A stretch of DNA of 64,000 nt, taken from positions 91,828 through 155,827 of the forward strand of contig CAZAJG010000002.1 of the NCBI GenBank assembly GCA_964485405.1. The letters are read 5' to 3'. The notes beneath the pieces were generated by a model that was not told where the DNA came from, did no database searches, and saw only the letters and a program-made list of their open reading frames with translations. A program made the translations under genes and the position numbers. Below, in pieces: positions 34,194-42,302 of this stretch; position 1 is the first letter of the stretch; each line of letters opens with the position of its first letter. The stretch is from CAKZNE01 sp964485405. GTDB lineage: Bacteria; Bacteroidota; Bacteroidia; Flavobacteriales; Schleiferiaceae.

Positions 34194-34481
34194 ATGAAGA
34201 AACTAAACTTTTTTGCTATGGCTCTACTATTTGTAGGAGCGATGGCATGTAACAATGCTGAAACTTCAAGTGAGGAAGCAGCAGGAGATGACACCAACAC
34301 GGAAACAGTAGTTGAAGGAACTGAAACTGAAACAGCGCCAACCGAAACTACTGAAGACGAAATGAGTACAGAAGAAGTTGCTGACACAACTATGTCTGAC
34401 AGCACAGCTGCTGACACTCACGCTCATGAAGGTGAGGATCATGGCCATGATCATGCAGAAGGAGAAGAGCACGCTCACTAA
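34194..34481 (+). CDS. Small acidic, His-rich lipoprotein
   Basis: A 95-residue predicted lipoprotein with a signal peptide ending FVGAMAC (C19 lipidated). The mature region (20-75) is low-complexity, composed mostly of E, T, D, A and S. The last 20 residues contain seven histidines interleaved with D, E and G, typical of transition-metal-binding tails seen in zinc or nickel transport and storage proteins. There is no other cysteine. Its own promoter-like element and a strong terminator make it monocistronic, between glyS and an S41 peptidase. I recognise no named family; metal binding is inferred from composition alone. Confidence 0.8.
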   Translation: MKKLNFFAMALLFVGAMACNNAETSSEEAAGDDTNTETVVEGTETETAPTETTEDEMSTEEVADTTMSDSTAADTHAHEGEDHGHDHAEGEEHAH

Positions 34482-34500
34482 AACGAGAATATCTTCAAAC

Positions 34501-34529
34501 AAAAAAACCTGCTTTTGGCAGGTTTTTTT
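34501..34529. terminator. Terminator after the His-rich lipoprotein gene
   Basis: Twelve-bp stem AAAAAAACCTGC / GCAGGTTTTTTT with a TTTTG loop; works on the plus strand and probably also for the convergent S41 peptidase transcript. Confidence 0.9.
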
Positions 34530-34561
34530 GTTCCTTATATACCGTACTCGTGATGCAATAG

Positions 34562-36112
34562 CTAGCGCTTAGTCAAGATTTCCAACGCCTTTTTTACAAA
34601 AGGATCTTGACCAGAGTATGACTCCAGATAAACTCCATTATCAAACAAATTGTAAGCAATAAAAGATTTGATGCGTAGCTTCAGTATCTTTAAAATTTCA
34701 GCATCCAGCTTCTTTACTTTTTCAACATTTTTCTCAAAGTAGAATTGTAAAATATCTTCGGACACTTCAAAGCTCTCTATAAACGACTTTTTTGAATACT
34801 TCGCTAACGCAGACCTATTTATATCAACATAGCTAAATGACTTATCATCAAAATTCACACGCATTGAAAAATGATATAAGATCGAGGCCGTTTTACTAGT
34901 ATCAAAAGGAACTTCAAAATCCGGTGCAATGCCTCCACCTCCATAAACCTTTTTCCCTTTTGGAGTGACAAAAGCTCTAGAACTATCTACAGTAGTTTTA
35001 CGATAAGAATCATATCGATTCGACTGATTATAATCTTCATATGGTTTTTGAATACTTCTTCCGGTTGGTGTGTAGTAACGCTGTGTGGTTAATCGAATTT
35101 TACTTCCATCTTTCAAAGTCATTTCTTCCTGTACCAAACCTTTTCCAAAGGATCTTCTACCAATAACAAAGGCTCTGTCGTTATCCTGTAAAGCTCCTGC
35201 TACAATCTCACTGGCAGATGCCGAGCCTTCATTCAATAGAATTACAACATCACCCTCTTCGAAAAGCCCCTTTGATTTCGCATAAATTTCATTCCTTGCG
35301 TCTTTTCTATCCTTTGTAAACACAATCAATTCACCCTTCCCTAAAAACTCATCGGAAATATCTCGAGCCGCAGACAGCAGACCTCCTGGATTATCACGTA
35401 AATCAAAGATTAACCGCTCCGCTCCTTGAGCATTTAAGTATTTTAAAGCCCCCTCCACTTCACTTGCACTTGTTTCTGCAAAGCGTACTAACTTTAAATA
35501 ACCTACACTATCGTTAAGCATGAACCGAGTAATAACGCTCTTTATAGGAACCTTACCTCTCTTTATTGTTTTTTCGTATCGCTTTTTATCCATTGGGTTG
35601 TAGATATCTAGCTTCACCTTTGTACCAGACTTTCCTTTGAGGGTGCCAATTATCTTATTATTACTTATGTCTTCTCCAAAAAGTCGTTGATTATCTGCAA
35701 ATAATATTCTACTACCCGCTTTTAACCCTGCCTCACTAGACGGTCCACCTTCTAGTACATTTACAATAGCTAGCGTATCACGAAAAATCTTAAACTCAAT
35801 CCCAATTCCTTCAAAACTACCTTTGATACTCTCTTCATTTGCCGCAACTTCTTCAAGAGGTATATAGGTAGAATGTGGATCTAACTTTCTTAGCAGATCC
35901 GTGATTGTAATATCAAGTAAACTATCTGTGTTTACCTGATCTACATACTCAAAGTCTACATAATCTATAATCTGTTTGATTTTTTCCTCTCTGGCTTCGT
36001 TCTCACTTAAAACCAAACGCTTCGCAGGAAAATCTAAGAACATCCCAATCAATAACCCAAACACAATGGCCAAGGCAAAAAACATGGGAATCAAAATCTT
36101 GTTATTCGTCAT
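34562..36112 (-). CDS. C-terminal processing peptidase, S41 family (second)
   Basis: A 516-residue envelope protease, paralogous to the one at 11697-13349. It has an N-terminal hydrophobic anchor (7-26), a PDZ domain (about 95-170, GSFEGIGIEFKIF and AGLKAGSRILF), and a catalytic domain with S299 (GSASASEI) and K324 (SFGKG). The C-terminal 100 residues are helical. The PDZ loop and the N-terminal anchor differ clearly from the first copy, so this is an old duplication. It overlaps the upstream dCMP deaminase gene by 11 bases and is cotranscribed with it. Confidence 0.95.
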   Translation of the reverse strand: MTNNKILIPMFFALAIVFGLLIGMFLDFPAKRLVLSENEAREEKIKQIIDYVDFEYVDQVNTDSLLDITITDLLRKLDPHSTYIPLEEVAANEESIKGSFEGIGIEFKIFRDTLAIVNVLEGGPSSEAGLKAGSRILFADNQRLFGEDISNNKIIGTLKGKSGTKVKLDIYNPMDKKRYEKTIKRGKVPIKSVITRFMLNDSVGYLKLVRFAETSASEVEGALKYLNAQGAERLIFDLRDNPGGLLSAARDISDEFLGKGELIVFTKDRKDARNEIYAKSKGLFEEGDVVILLNEGSASASEIVAGALQDNDRAFVIGRRSFGKGLVQEEMTLKDGSKIRLTTQRYYTPTGRSIQKPYEDYNQSNRYDSYRKTTVDSSRAFVTPKGKKVYGGGGIAPDFEVPFDTSKTASILYHFSMRVNFDDKSFSYVDINRSALAKYSKKSFIESFEVSEDILQFYFEKNVEKVKKLDAEILKILKLRIKSFIAYNLFDNGVYLESYSGQDPFVKKALEILTKR

Positions 36113-36530
36113 TTAGCTTTTCAATTTGTACAATATCTACACCAGCTCTTTCTAAAAACTTCAAACCACTATTGTCTTTATATTGTTCGATATATACTAA
36201 ACGCTTAATTCCTGCCTGATGTATAAGCTTGCTGCAATCTTTGCATGGCGACATGGTTAAATAGAGTGTTCCTCCAGAGCAACTATGTGTACTTCCCGCC
36301 ACTTTTAAAATCGCATTTGCCTCAGCATGCAGCACATACCACTTTGTATACCCCTCATCATCCTCACAAATATTATCAAAACCACTAGGTGTTCCATTGT
36401 ATCCATCCGAAATAATCATTCGGTCTTTAACAATTATAGCACCTACCTGCCTACGATTGCAATGTGATAGCTTTGCCCATTCTTTTGCCATTCTCAAATA
36501 GGCTCGATCGTACTTTTCTTGTTTTTTCAT
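36102..36530 (-). CDS. Deoxycytidylate (dCMP) deaminase
   Basis: Converts dCMP to dUMP for thymidylate synthesis. The 142-residue zinc enzyme has the ligand histidine and catalytic glutamate in H68-A-E70 and the cysteine pair C96/C99 in SPCKDC. The N-terminal NRRQVGAIIVKDRMIISDGYNGTPSGFDN block is shared with ComEB-type dCMP deaminases. It starts about 30 bases after the tRNA terminator region and overlaps the S41 peptidase gene. It complements nrdAB and tdk in dTTP supply. Confidence 0.93.
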   Translation of the reverse strand: MKKQEKYDRAYLRMAKEWAKLSHCNRRQVGAIIVKDRMIISDGYNGTPSGFDNICEDDEGYTKWYVLHAEANAILKVAGSTHSCSGGTLYLTMSPCKDCSKLIHQAGIKRLVYIEQYKDNSGLKFLERAGVDIVQIEKLNDE

Positions 36531-36562
36531 GAACTCGCAAAGTTAAAAGGTATAGAAAAAAG

Positions 36563-36593
36563 AAAAGCAACCTAATTGACTTAGATTGCTTTT
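36563..36593 (-). terminator. Terminator downstream of tRNA-Leu
   Basis: On the minus strand AAAAGCAA pairs with TTGCTTTT (with CTAA/TTAG inside), followed by a T-rich tail TTTTCTTTTTT. It begins 7 bases after the tRNA 3' end and separates it from the dCMP deaminase gene. Confidence 0.75.
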
Positions 36594-36599
36594 GCAAAG

Positions 36600-36681
36600 T
36601 ACCCAGGACCGGGATCGAACCGGTATGGGTTGCCCCACTGGTGTTTGAGACCAGCGCGTCTACCAATTCCGCCACCTGGGC
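36600..36681 (-). tRNA. tRNA-Leu (anticodon CAA)
   Basis: The minus-strand sequence folds as a class II (long variable arm) tRNA. The acceptor stem is GCCCAGG with CCTGGGT (one G-U pair). The D-arm has TGGCGGAATTGGTAGACGC, typical for tRNA-Leu. The anticodon stem is CTGGT/ACCAG, with loop CTCAAAC giving anticodon CAA (reads UUG). A variable arm with GGGG/CCC, the T-arm GGTTCGATCCC and discriminator A follow. The 3' CCA is not encoded. Its leader contains a perfect hairpin (36688-36705, ACCGATTT/AAATCGGT). The precise ends are by base pairing. Confidence 0.95.
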
Positions 36682-36708
36682 TTTTGTACCGATTTTTAAA
36701 TCGGTGTG

Positions 36709-36740
36709 CAAAACTAGCTAATGTTTCCTAACTTTTCCAA
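36709..36740 (-). promoter_or_regulatory. Candidate promoter for tRNA-Leu
   Basis: On the minus strand TTTTGG (TTG at 36740-36738) is followed after 21 bases by TAGTTTTG (36716-36709), a -7 consensus match. Spacing is two bases longer than the ideal 19. Confidence 0.45.
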
Positions 36741-36801
36741 AATTAACCGGCTTATTTATCGGATAATTTTAATTTTCCTTATAGTTTTTAGAATAATTAA
36801 C

Positions 36802-36827
36802 TACATTTGCAGCCCTTTTTTAAGGGC
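36802..36827 (+). promoter_or_regulatory. Candidate -7 element and hairpin in the prs leader
   Basis: TACATTTG (36802-36809) matches the -7 consensus. Immediately after it GCCCTT-TTTT-AAGGGC (36812-36827) forms a 6-bp hairpin at the expected 5' end of the prs mRNA, perhaps a stabilising cap-like structure. Confidence 0.4.
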
Positions 36828-36860
36828 ATTTAAAACAATCAATTCCAAAGGTTTAAGGTA

Positions 36861-37793
36861 TTGGCTCCAATTGCAAAAATATTCAGCTGTAGAACGTCAA
36901 AAGGTTTGGCGCAAAAAATCGCGACATCCTATGGTCTTCCACTAGGTAATGTAGAAATTATAGAGTTTAGTGATGGTGAATTTTTACCTTCTTTTGAAGA
37001 GACGGTAAGAGGCGGACGCGTTTTCCTTATTGGATCTACAATGCCCCCCACCGAAAATTTGATGGAAATGCTAATGATGATTGACGCGGCTAAAAGAGCC
37101 TCCGCCAAACACATTACCGCAGTTATCCCTTATTTTGGTTGGGCCCGTCAAGACAGAAAGGACAAACCAAGAGTGCCAATAGGCGCCAAAATGGTGGCTA
37201 ATCTTTTAACTGCTGCAGGTGCTACTCGAATAATGACCATGGACCTTCATGCGGATCAAATTCAAGGTTTCTTTGAAGTTCCTGTAGACCATGTTTTTGC
37301 CTCAGGTCTTTTTGTTCCTCATTTAAGAGCTCAGAATATTTCTGACTTAACGATTGCCTCTCCTGATATGGGAGGGTCCAAACGAGCGAACAATTACGCC
37401 AAATGGCTAGAAAGTGAGGTTGTTATTTGTTACAAACAACGTAAAAAGGCGAATGTAATCGATAAGATGACCGTTATTGGTAATGTAGAAAACCGCAATG
37501 TGGTATTAATCGATGATATGATTGATACAGCAGGCACTTTAACAAAAGCAGCGGATATGCTTATGGATAAAGGTGCATTGAGTGTCCGTGCTTATTGCAC
37601 ACATGGCGTGCTTTCAGGAAATGCCATGGAACGTATCGAAAATTCAAAATTAAGTGAGTTGATTATTACGGATACTATCCCGAAAGACAACTTGATAGAT
37701 AAAATAAAGGTAATATCAATAGCCGAGCTGTTTGCTAGTGTAATGAAGAAAGTTCATCAACATGAGTCTATCAGCTCTTATTTTTTAGAGTAA
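36861..37793 (+). CDS. prs: Ribose-phosphate pyrophosphokinase (PRPP synthetase)
   Basis: Makes PRPP from ribose-5-phosphate and ATP for purine, pyrimidine, NAD, His and Trp synthesis. The 310-residue protein shows the family blocks: FSDGEFLPSFEETVRGGRVFLIGST, IPYFGWARQDRKDKPRVPIGAK, MDLHADQIQGFF and the PRPP-binding loop VVLIDDMIDTAGTL. The only start consistent with the family N-terminus (APIAKIFSCRTSKGLAQKI) is a TTG at 36861; there is no in-frame ATG nearby upstream. It leads an operon with rplY and pth, separated by 19 and 25 bases. All catalytic residues appear intact. Confidence 0.96.
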   Translation: MAPIAKIFSCRTSKGLAQKIATSYGLPLGNVEIIEFSDGEFLPSFEETVRGGRVFLIGSTMPPTENLMEMLMMIDAAKRASAKHITAVIPYFGWARQDRKDKPRVPIGAKMVANLLTAAGATRIMTMDLHADQIQGFFEVPVDHVFASGLFVPHLRAQNISDLTIASPDMGGSKRANNYAKWLESEVVICYKQRKKANVIDKMTVIGNVENRNVVLIDDMIDTAGTLTKAADMLMDKGALSVRAYCTHGVLSGNAMERIENSKLSELIITDTIPKDNLIDKIKVISIAELFASVMKKVHQHESISSYFLE

Positions 37794-37812
37794 TTAAATT
37801 CCGAATAGTACA

Positions 37813-38424
37813 ATGAAAGTTATTAGCATTGAGGGTACAAAACGTGATGAATTAGGATCGAAGTCTGCCAAATTATTGCGCAGAGAAGGAAACGTACCTT
37901 GTGTAATATATGGCGGAGAAGAGAACATTCACTTCTCTACTCCAGAAGCAAGCTTTAAAGAAGTGCTTTACTCAACAGAAGCACATATTCTTGAGATTAA
38001 ATTGGGAGATGAGTCTGTTAAAAGTGTTTTAAGAGATGTTCAATATCATCCCTTAACTGATGCTGTTGAGCACGTTGATCTTCTTCAACTGGTTCCAGGA
38101 AAAGCGGTGACACTAGATGTTCCTGTAAAACTAATTGGGAATGCAATTGGTGTTAGAAACGGTGGTAAGCTTAAGGTTAATTTCAGAAAGCTTAAGGTTA
38201 AAGGTACTGAAGAAAACCTTCCAGGAACAATTGATATCAATATTGAGAATCTTCGTATAGGTCAAACTATTCGTGTAGGAGAAATTACTCCTGAAGGTTA
38301 TGAAATCTTAAACGAAGATTTCTTAGCTGTATTGAATATTAAAACTACTCGTAATGCTGTTGCTGACGAGGAAGAAGAAGGTGAAGAAGCACCAACTGAA
38401 GAAGGTGCTGCTGCTGAAGCTTAG
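37813..38424 (+). CDS. rplY: 50S ribosomal protein L25, Ctc (long) form
   Basis: Binds 5S rRNA in the large subunit. The 203-residue CTC-type protein has the L25 N-terminal domain (about 1-92, GTKRDELGSKSAKLLRREGNVPCVIYGGEE) plus the TL5 C-terminal beta domain (about 95-185, VPVKLIGNAIGVRNGGKL). It ends in an acidic, Ala-rich tail (EEEGEEAPTEEGAAAEA). This is the normal architecture in Bacteroidota. It lies between prs and pth, the same neighbourhood as in many bacteria (prs-ctc-pth). Confidence 0.97.
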   Translation: MKVISIEGTKRDELGSKSAKLLRREGNVPCVIYGGEENIHFSTPEASFKEVLYSTEAHILEIKLGDESVKSVLRDVQYHPLTDAVEHVDLLQLVPGKAVTLDVPVKLIGNAIGVRNGGKLKVNFRKLKVKGTEENLPGTIDINIENLRIGQTIRVGEITPEGYEILNEDFLAVLNIKTTRNAVADEEEEGEEAPTEEGAAAEA

Positions 38425-38449
38425 TCTTGAAATTTAAGTATTACTGGTT

Positions 38450-39016
38450 TTGAAAAAATTCCTGATCGTTGGTTTAGGCAATATTGGGGATGAGTATGCT
38501 GAAACCAGACATAATATAGGATTCAAAATATTGGACGTCTTTGCTAAGGCGTCCAATATTCGTTTTGAACCTAAGCGTTATGCAGATGTAGCTGAATATT
38601 CCATTAAAGGCAGAAAGCTCATCTTGATAAAGCCGAACACTTATATGAATCTGAGTGGGAAGGCAGTAAACTACTGGCTTCAACAAGAAAAAATCCCCTT
38701 ATCTAATTTACTGGTTCTTGTAGACGAAATCGCCTTACCCTTTGGTGCACTTCGCATCAAAACAAAAGGCAGCGATGGCGGTCATAATGGACTTAAAAGC
38801 ATCAATCAAGTTCTTGGCTCAGCGAGTTATTCTAGGCTCAGGTTTGGAATTGGAAATGATTACCCAAAAGGAGGGCAAGTAAACTATGTTCTTGGGAATT
38901 GGACACTGGAAGAACTGGAGAGTCTACCTAAACGGCTTGAACTATCCGTAAAAGCTATTGAAAGCTTCGCCTTAGCTGGCCCTCAGTTAACTATGACCCA
39001 ATTCAATGGGAAATAA
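38450..39016 (+). CDS. pth: Peptidyl-tRNA hydrolase
   Basis: Recycles peptidyl-tRNAs released from stalled ribosomes. The 188-residue enzyme has the catalytic histidine H21 (TRHNIGF), asparagines N11 (GLGNIGDEY) and N67 (PNTYMNLSG), an aspartate in LVDEIALPFG, and the GSDGGHNGLKSI block. The start is a TTG at 38450 giving MKKFLIVGLGN, the standard N-terminus; no ATG fits. It is the last gene of the prs-rplY-pth operon and is followed by an imperfect terminator hairpin. Confidence 0.95.
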   Translation: MKKFLIVGLGNIGDEYAETRHNIGFKILDVFAKASNIRFEPKRYADVAEYSIKGRKLILIKPNTYMNLSGKAVNYWLQQEKIPLSNLLVLVDEIALPFGALRIKTKGSDGGHNGLKSINQVLGSASYSRLRFGIGNDYPKGGQVNYVLGNWTLEELESLPKRLELSVKAIESFALAGPQLTMTQFNGK

Positions 39017-39044
39017 AAAACCCCTTCTTCTCAGAAAGGGTTTT
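39017..39044. terminator. Terminator between pth and glmS (convergent)
   Basis: AAAACCCCTTCT and AGAAAGGGTTTT pair with a bulge and a TCTC loop, flanked by A and T runs. It can serve both convergent genes. Confidence 0.65.
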
Positions 39045-39071
39045 CCATTAAACATTTCGTTAATACGCCTG

Positions 39072-40919
39072 TTATTCCACGGTTACAGACTTTGCTAAGT
39101 TTCTGGGTTGATCCACGTTGCAACCTCTCATTACAGCAATATGATAGGATAATAACTGCAATGGAATAGTAGTTATTAATGGAGAAAGTACTTCAATCGT
39201 ATCTTCTACTTCTATAACATGATCTGCCATTTGGGCTATCTCGGAATCTCCATTGTTTACAATAGCAATTACCTTACCCTGTCTTGCTTTAACTTCTTGA
39301 ATGTTGCTCACAATTTTCTCGTATTGAGCACTCTTTTTAGGCGCAATAACCACAACCGGCATATTCTCATCTATTAAAGCGATTGGGCCGTGCTTCATCT
39401 CTGCAGCAGGATAACCTTCCGCATGGATGTAGCTGATTTCTTTTAACTTCAATGCGCCTTCTAAAGCTACCGGGAAGTTATATCCTCTGCCCAGATATAA
39501 AAAGTTATGCGCATCCTTAAATAGGCCTGAAATATAGCGGGTTTGAGAGTCGCTCTCAAGCATTTTCTCGATCTTAACCGGTATAGCTTCAAGTTCACTT
39601 AACAATTGTCTGTATTGCGAGCGACCCAATAAACCTTTTTTATTTGCTAAATGAATAGCAATCAGAGTAAGTAAAGTAACCTGAGCCGTGAACGCCTTTG
39701 TTGAAGCCACTCCAATTTCTGGGCCAGCATGTGTATAAGCTCCTGCATGTGTCTCTCTAGCAATAGAGGAGCCCACTACATTACAAACTCCAAAGATTGT
39801 TGCCCCTCTATCCTTCGCAAGTTTAATAGCTGCCAAGGTATCCGCAGTTTCTCCTGATTGACTAATGGCGATAACAACATCCTTTTCAGTAATCACCGGA
39901 TTTCTGTATCGAAACTCTGATGCGTATTCAACTTCAACCGGTACTCTAGCCAAATCTTCAAATACATATTCTGCTACCAAACCGGCATGCCAAGATGTAC
40001 CACAACCGATAATAATGATTCGATCAGCATTGAGAAATTTTTCTTCATACTCAAATACACCGCTCATCTTAATCATACCCTTATCAGCTAAGAGTCTTCC
40101 TCTAAGTGTATCCTGAATAGATCGGGATTGTTCGTAAATCTCCTTGAGCATAAAATGATCATACCCGCCCTTTTCAATGGATTCTAGATCCATTTTAAGT
40201 TGTTGCACATACGTGTCAACTGCTTTATTGCTCTTTATCGATTTTACTTTAAGCTCTTTATTCAGGTTGATGGTAGCCATTTCATCATCCTCTAAATACA
40301 CTGCTTTTTTGGTGTACTCTAAAAATGGGGTTGCATCACTGGCTATAAAAAACTCTCCATCACCAATACCCACTACTAATGGACTCCCTTTTTTGGCTAC
40401 AATGATTTCTTCCGCATTGTCTTTATCAAATACGGCAATCGCATATGCTCCAACTACTTGGTTTAATGCTATTCTCACCGCCTTTTCAAGACTAATATTT
40501 TCTGCCAACTTTATATCTTCGATCAAGTTGGTCAATACTTCTGTATCCGTATCTGTGTAAAAAGTAAAACCCCTAGAAATGAGCGCTTCTTTTATAGAAG
40601 CATAGTTCTCAATAATTCCGTTGTGAATCAATACTAAATTTCCTGATTGAGAAGCATGTGGATGTGCGTTTACATCATTTGGCTCACCATGGGTTGCCCA
40701 TCGAGTATGCCCAATACCAATACCGGCTTTTCCCAGACTACCATTCATCTTGGCCTCCAAGTCTTGAACTTTACCTTTACACTTTACAAGTTTTAGCCCT
40801 GTTTCATCAATTACTGAAATTCCAGCGCTATCATACCCTCGGTATTCTAGTCTTCTTAAACCGTTAATAATAACAGGTACAGCGTCACGCTTACCAAGAT
40901 ATCCAACAATTCCACACAT
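39072..40919 (-). CDS. glmS: Glutamine-fructose-6-phosphate aminotransferase (isomerizing)
   Basis: Makes glucosamine-6-phosphate, the first step to UDP-GlcNAc for peptidoglycan and LPS. The 615-residue protein has the N-terminal glutaminase domain with catalytic Cys2 (CGIVGYLG), the RLEYRGYDSAG and GHTRWATHGEP blocks, and two SIS isomerase domains (about 285-420 and 455-600; GCGTSWHAG, ISQSGETADT, RGYNFPVALEGALKLKEISYIHAEG). It ends in the conserved DQPRNLAKSVTVE. It is the last gene of an operon with DUF4270 (12 bases upstream) and a GT5-like gene. I see no glmS ribozyme; such ribozymes are typical of Firmicutes. Confidence 0.98.
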   Translation of the reverse strand: MCGIVGYLGKRDAVPVIINGLRRLEYRGYDSAGISVIDETGLKLVKCKGKVQDLEAKMNGSLGKAGIGIGHTRWATHGEPNDVNAHPHASQSGNLVLIHNGIIENYASIKEALISRGFTFYTDTDTEVLTNLIEDIKLAENISLEKAVRIALNQVVGAYAIAVFDKDNAEEIIVAKKGSPLVVGIGDGEFFIASDATPFLEYTKKAVYLEDDEMATINLNKELKVKSIKSNKAVDTYVQQLKMDLESIEKGGYDHFMLKEIYEQSRSIQDTLRGRLLADKGMIKMSGVFEYEEKFLNADRIIIIGCGTSWHAGLVAEYVFEDLARVPVEVEYASEFRYRNPVITEKDVVIAISQSGETADTLAAIKLAKDRGATIFGVCNVVGSSIARETHAGAYTHAGPEIGVASTKAFTAQVTLLTLIAIHLANKKGLLGRSQYRQLLSELEAIPVKIEKMLESDSQTRYISGLFKDAHNFLYLGRGYNFPVALEGALKLKEISYIHAEGYPAAEMKHGPIALIDENMPVVVIAPKKSAQYEKIVSNIQEVKARQGKVIAIVNNGDSEIAQMADHVIEVEDTIEVLSPLITTIPLQLLSYHIAVMRGCNVDQPRNLAKSVTVE

Positions 40920-40931
40920 ATTTCAACTAAA

Positions 40932-42287
40932 TTATGGTTTGGTGTAATAAACTATTAGAGTAATAGGCTCAACAGCATCGGCACCTCCTTTAAGGATGGT
41001 TCTATTTGCTGTGGTCGCCTTATTTACTGGAACAATGGCTAAATTTGAATTTGCATCCCCGTTTACAACTTCAAAAACATGTTCCGTTACTTCAAACAAA
41101 TATTTGTTATCTCGTAGAGATCCTAATCTTAAAATACCTCCTCCGGTTTGGCTCCCATCAAAGTTAAAATCTCTAATGGTTCTAGATGGTCCATCAGAAC
41201 TCATCTTTCTTATTTCCAGAGAAGAATTTGGCGATAAACTTGAGCCTAAACCTCTTTGTACAGGCACTTCAATAAACGCTCTATTAATTACTATCCCTTG
41301 TTGATCGATTAGTTGCTGCAATTCTGGAAGTTTCAATACAGTTGCTACCCCTCCCATAGATTGAGTGTAGGTTGTAAACTCTCCTGGTGATAAACTATCT
41401 GGGTTATTCACCTCAGAAACAGCATTGGTGTAGTCTTGCGAGAATACACTAAACCCTATTGGCACCGTGCTTTTATCTTGAGCAAAGTTTAATATAACCT
41501 CTGAAGTATCCGAGTCGTTGTGATAACTAACTACTATCCGAGAGTTTGAGTTATTCAAGTTAAAGTATAGAATAGCCCCATCAGAGCCAGCTCCTTTTAC
41601 ATGGATACCTTTAAAATACTCGATAAAGCTCTCGAAATCAGCAAAATTCTCATTTGATCCATCCGCTACATTTGCGAAATTATCTGTAAAATAACTGGTC
41701 TCAAGGTCCACTACTAACGTAGGAGAAATAAGCGTTCCATCTACATTAATATTGGATTTTGGCCTAGGAGTAAAACCCAGCTTTTCACCAAGTTTAACTC
41801 CTAAAGTTGGCGAAAAACTAGAATAAAAATTTGTATCTCTATTCAGGCTCTGATCCAATTCGTACACTTCCAAATCCATAGACTTAGAGGTATCTCCATA
41901 AGAACCATTGTAACGCAGATAGAGCTTAACTGAATCTATAACGGGATTCGTCCCAAAGTCTGTGTTTAATTGATTTGGAATCATTTGAGAAACAAAACCT
42001 GCATTTGCTTGACCTAGGTACTGATCCATCAAATTTCCTGCTAATCTAGATCCCGTATATCCTCCTAACGAGAGCTGAGTAGAATAGGGTAAAGCCACTA
42101 AAACAGAATCCACTTGTTGGGTAAAGGATATTATATTTAGATGCACACTATCTAAGCCCGGAGGGAGGCCAATGATGGTGTTGCGTCCTATTTCTCCATT
42201 ATCGGTTTCACACGCTATAAAAACAAAAGGAGCCATTACTAACATAACAGCTCTCTTTATAAATTCCATTCCGAACAGTTTTTTCAT
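40932..42287 (-). CDS. DUF4270 domain lipoprotein
   Basis: A 451-residue predicted lipoprotein with a signal peptide ending FVFIAC (C26). The mature part has the DUF4270 pattern: an early QVDSVLVALPYSTQLSLGGYTGSRLAGNLMDQYLG block, VIDSVKLYLRYNGSYGDTSKSMDLEVYEL, and a C-terminal LRDNKYLFEVTEHVFEVVNG. These proteins are restricted to Bacteroidota. Their function is not established, but their steady linkage to a GT5-like gene and glmS suggests a role in the cell envelope. ATG at 42287 or at 42269 (MEFIKRAVML) are both possible starts. Confidence 0.85.
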   Translation of the reverse strand: MKKLFGMEFIKRAVMLVMAPFVFIACETDNGEIGRNTIIGLPPGLDSVHLNIISFTQQVDSVLVALPYSTQLSLGGYTGSRLAGNLMDQYLGQANAGFVSQMIPNQLNTDFGTNPVIDSVKLYLRYNGSYGDTSKSMDLEVYELDQSLNRDTNFYSSFSPTLGVKLGEKLGFTPRPKSNINVDGTLISPTLVVDLETSYFTDNFANVADGSNENFADFESFIEYFKGIHVKGAGSDGAILYFNLNNSNSRIVVSYHNDSDTSEVILNFAQDKSTVPIGFSVFSQDYTNAVSEVNNPDSLSPGEFTTYTQSMGGVATVLKLPELQQLIDQQGIVINRAFIEVPVQRGLGSSLSPNSSLEIRKMSSDGPSRTIRDFNFDGSQTGGGILRLGSLRDNKYLFEVTEHVFEVVNGDANSNLAIVPVNKATTANRTILKGGADAVEPITLIVYYTKP

Positions 42288-42302
42288 ATTGAAACGAATA
42301 GC

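Noticed and set aside
36451..36711. 86-codon minus-strand reading frame beginning MHTDLKIGTKAQVAELVDALVSN
   Set aside because: It is the translation of tRNA-Leu (the AQVAELVDALVSN pattern is a classic false protein) plus flanking sequence.
36721..36945. 74-codon plus-strand frame before prs
   Set aside because: It overlaps the prs start in another frame and covers the promoter and leader hairpin; composition is not protein-like.
40919..40931. Possible glmS ribozyme upstream of glmS
   Set aside because: Only 12 bases separate glmS from the DUF4270 gene, leaving no room for the ribozyme.
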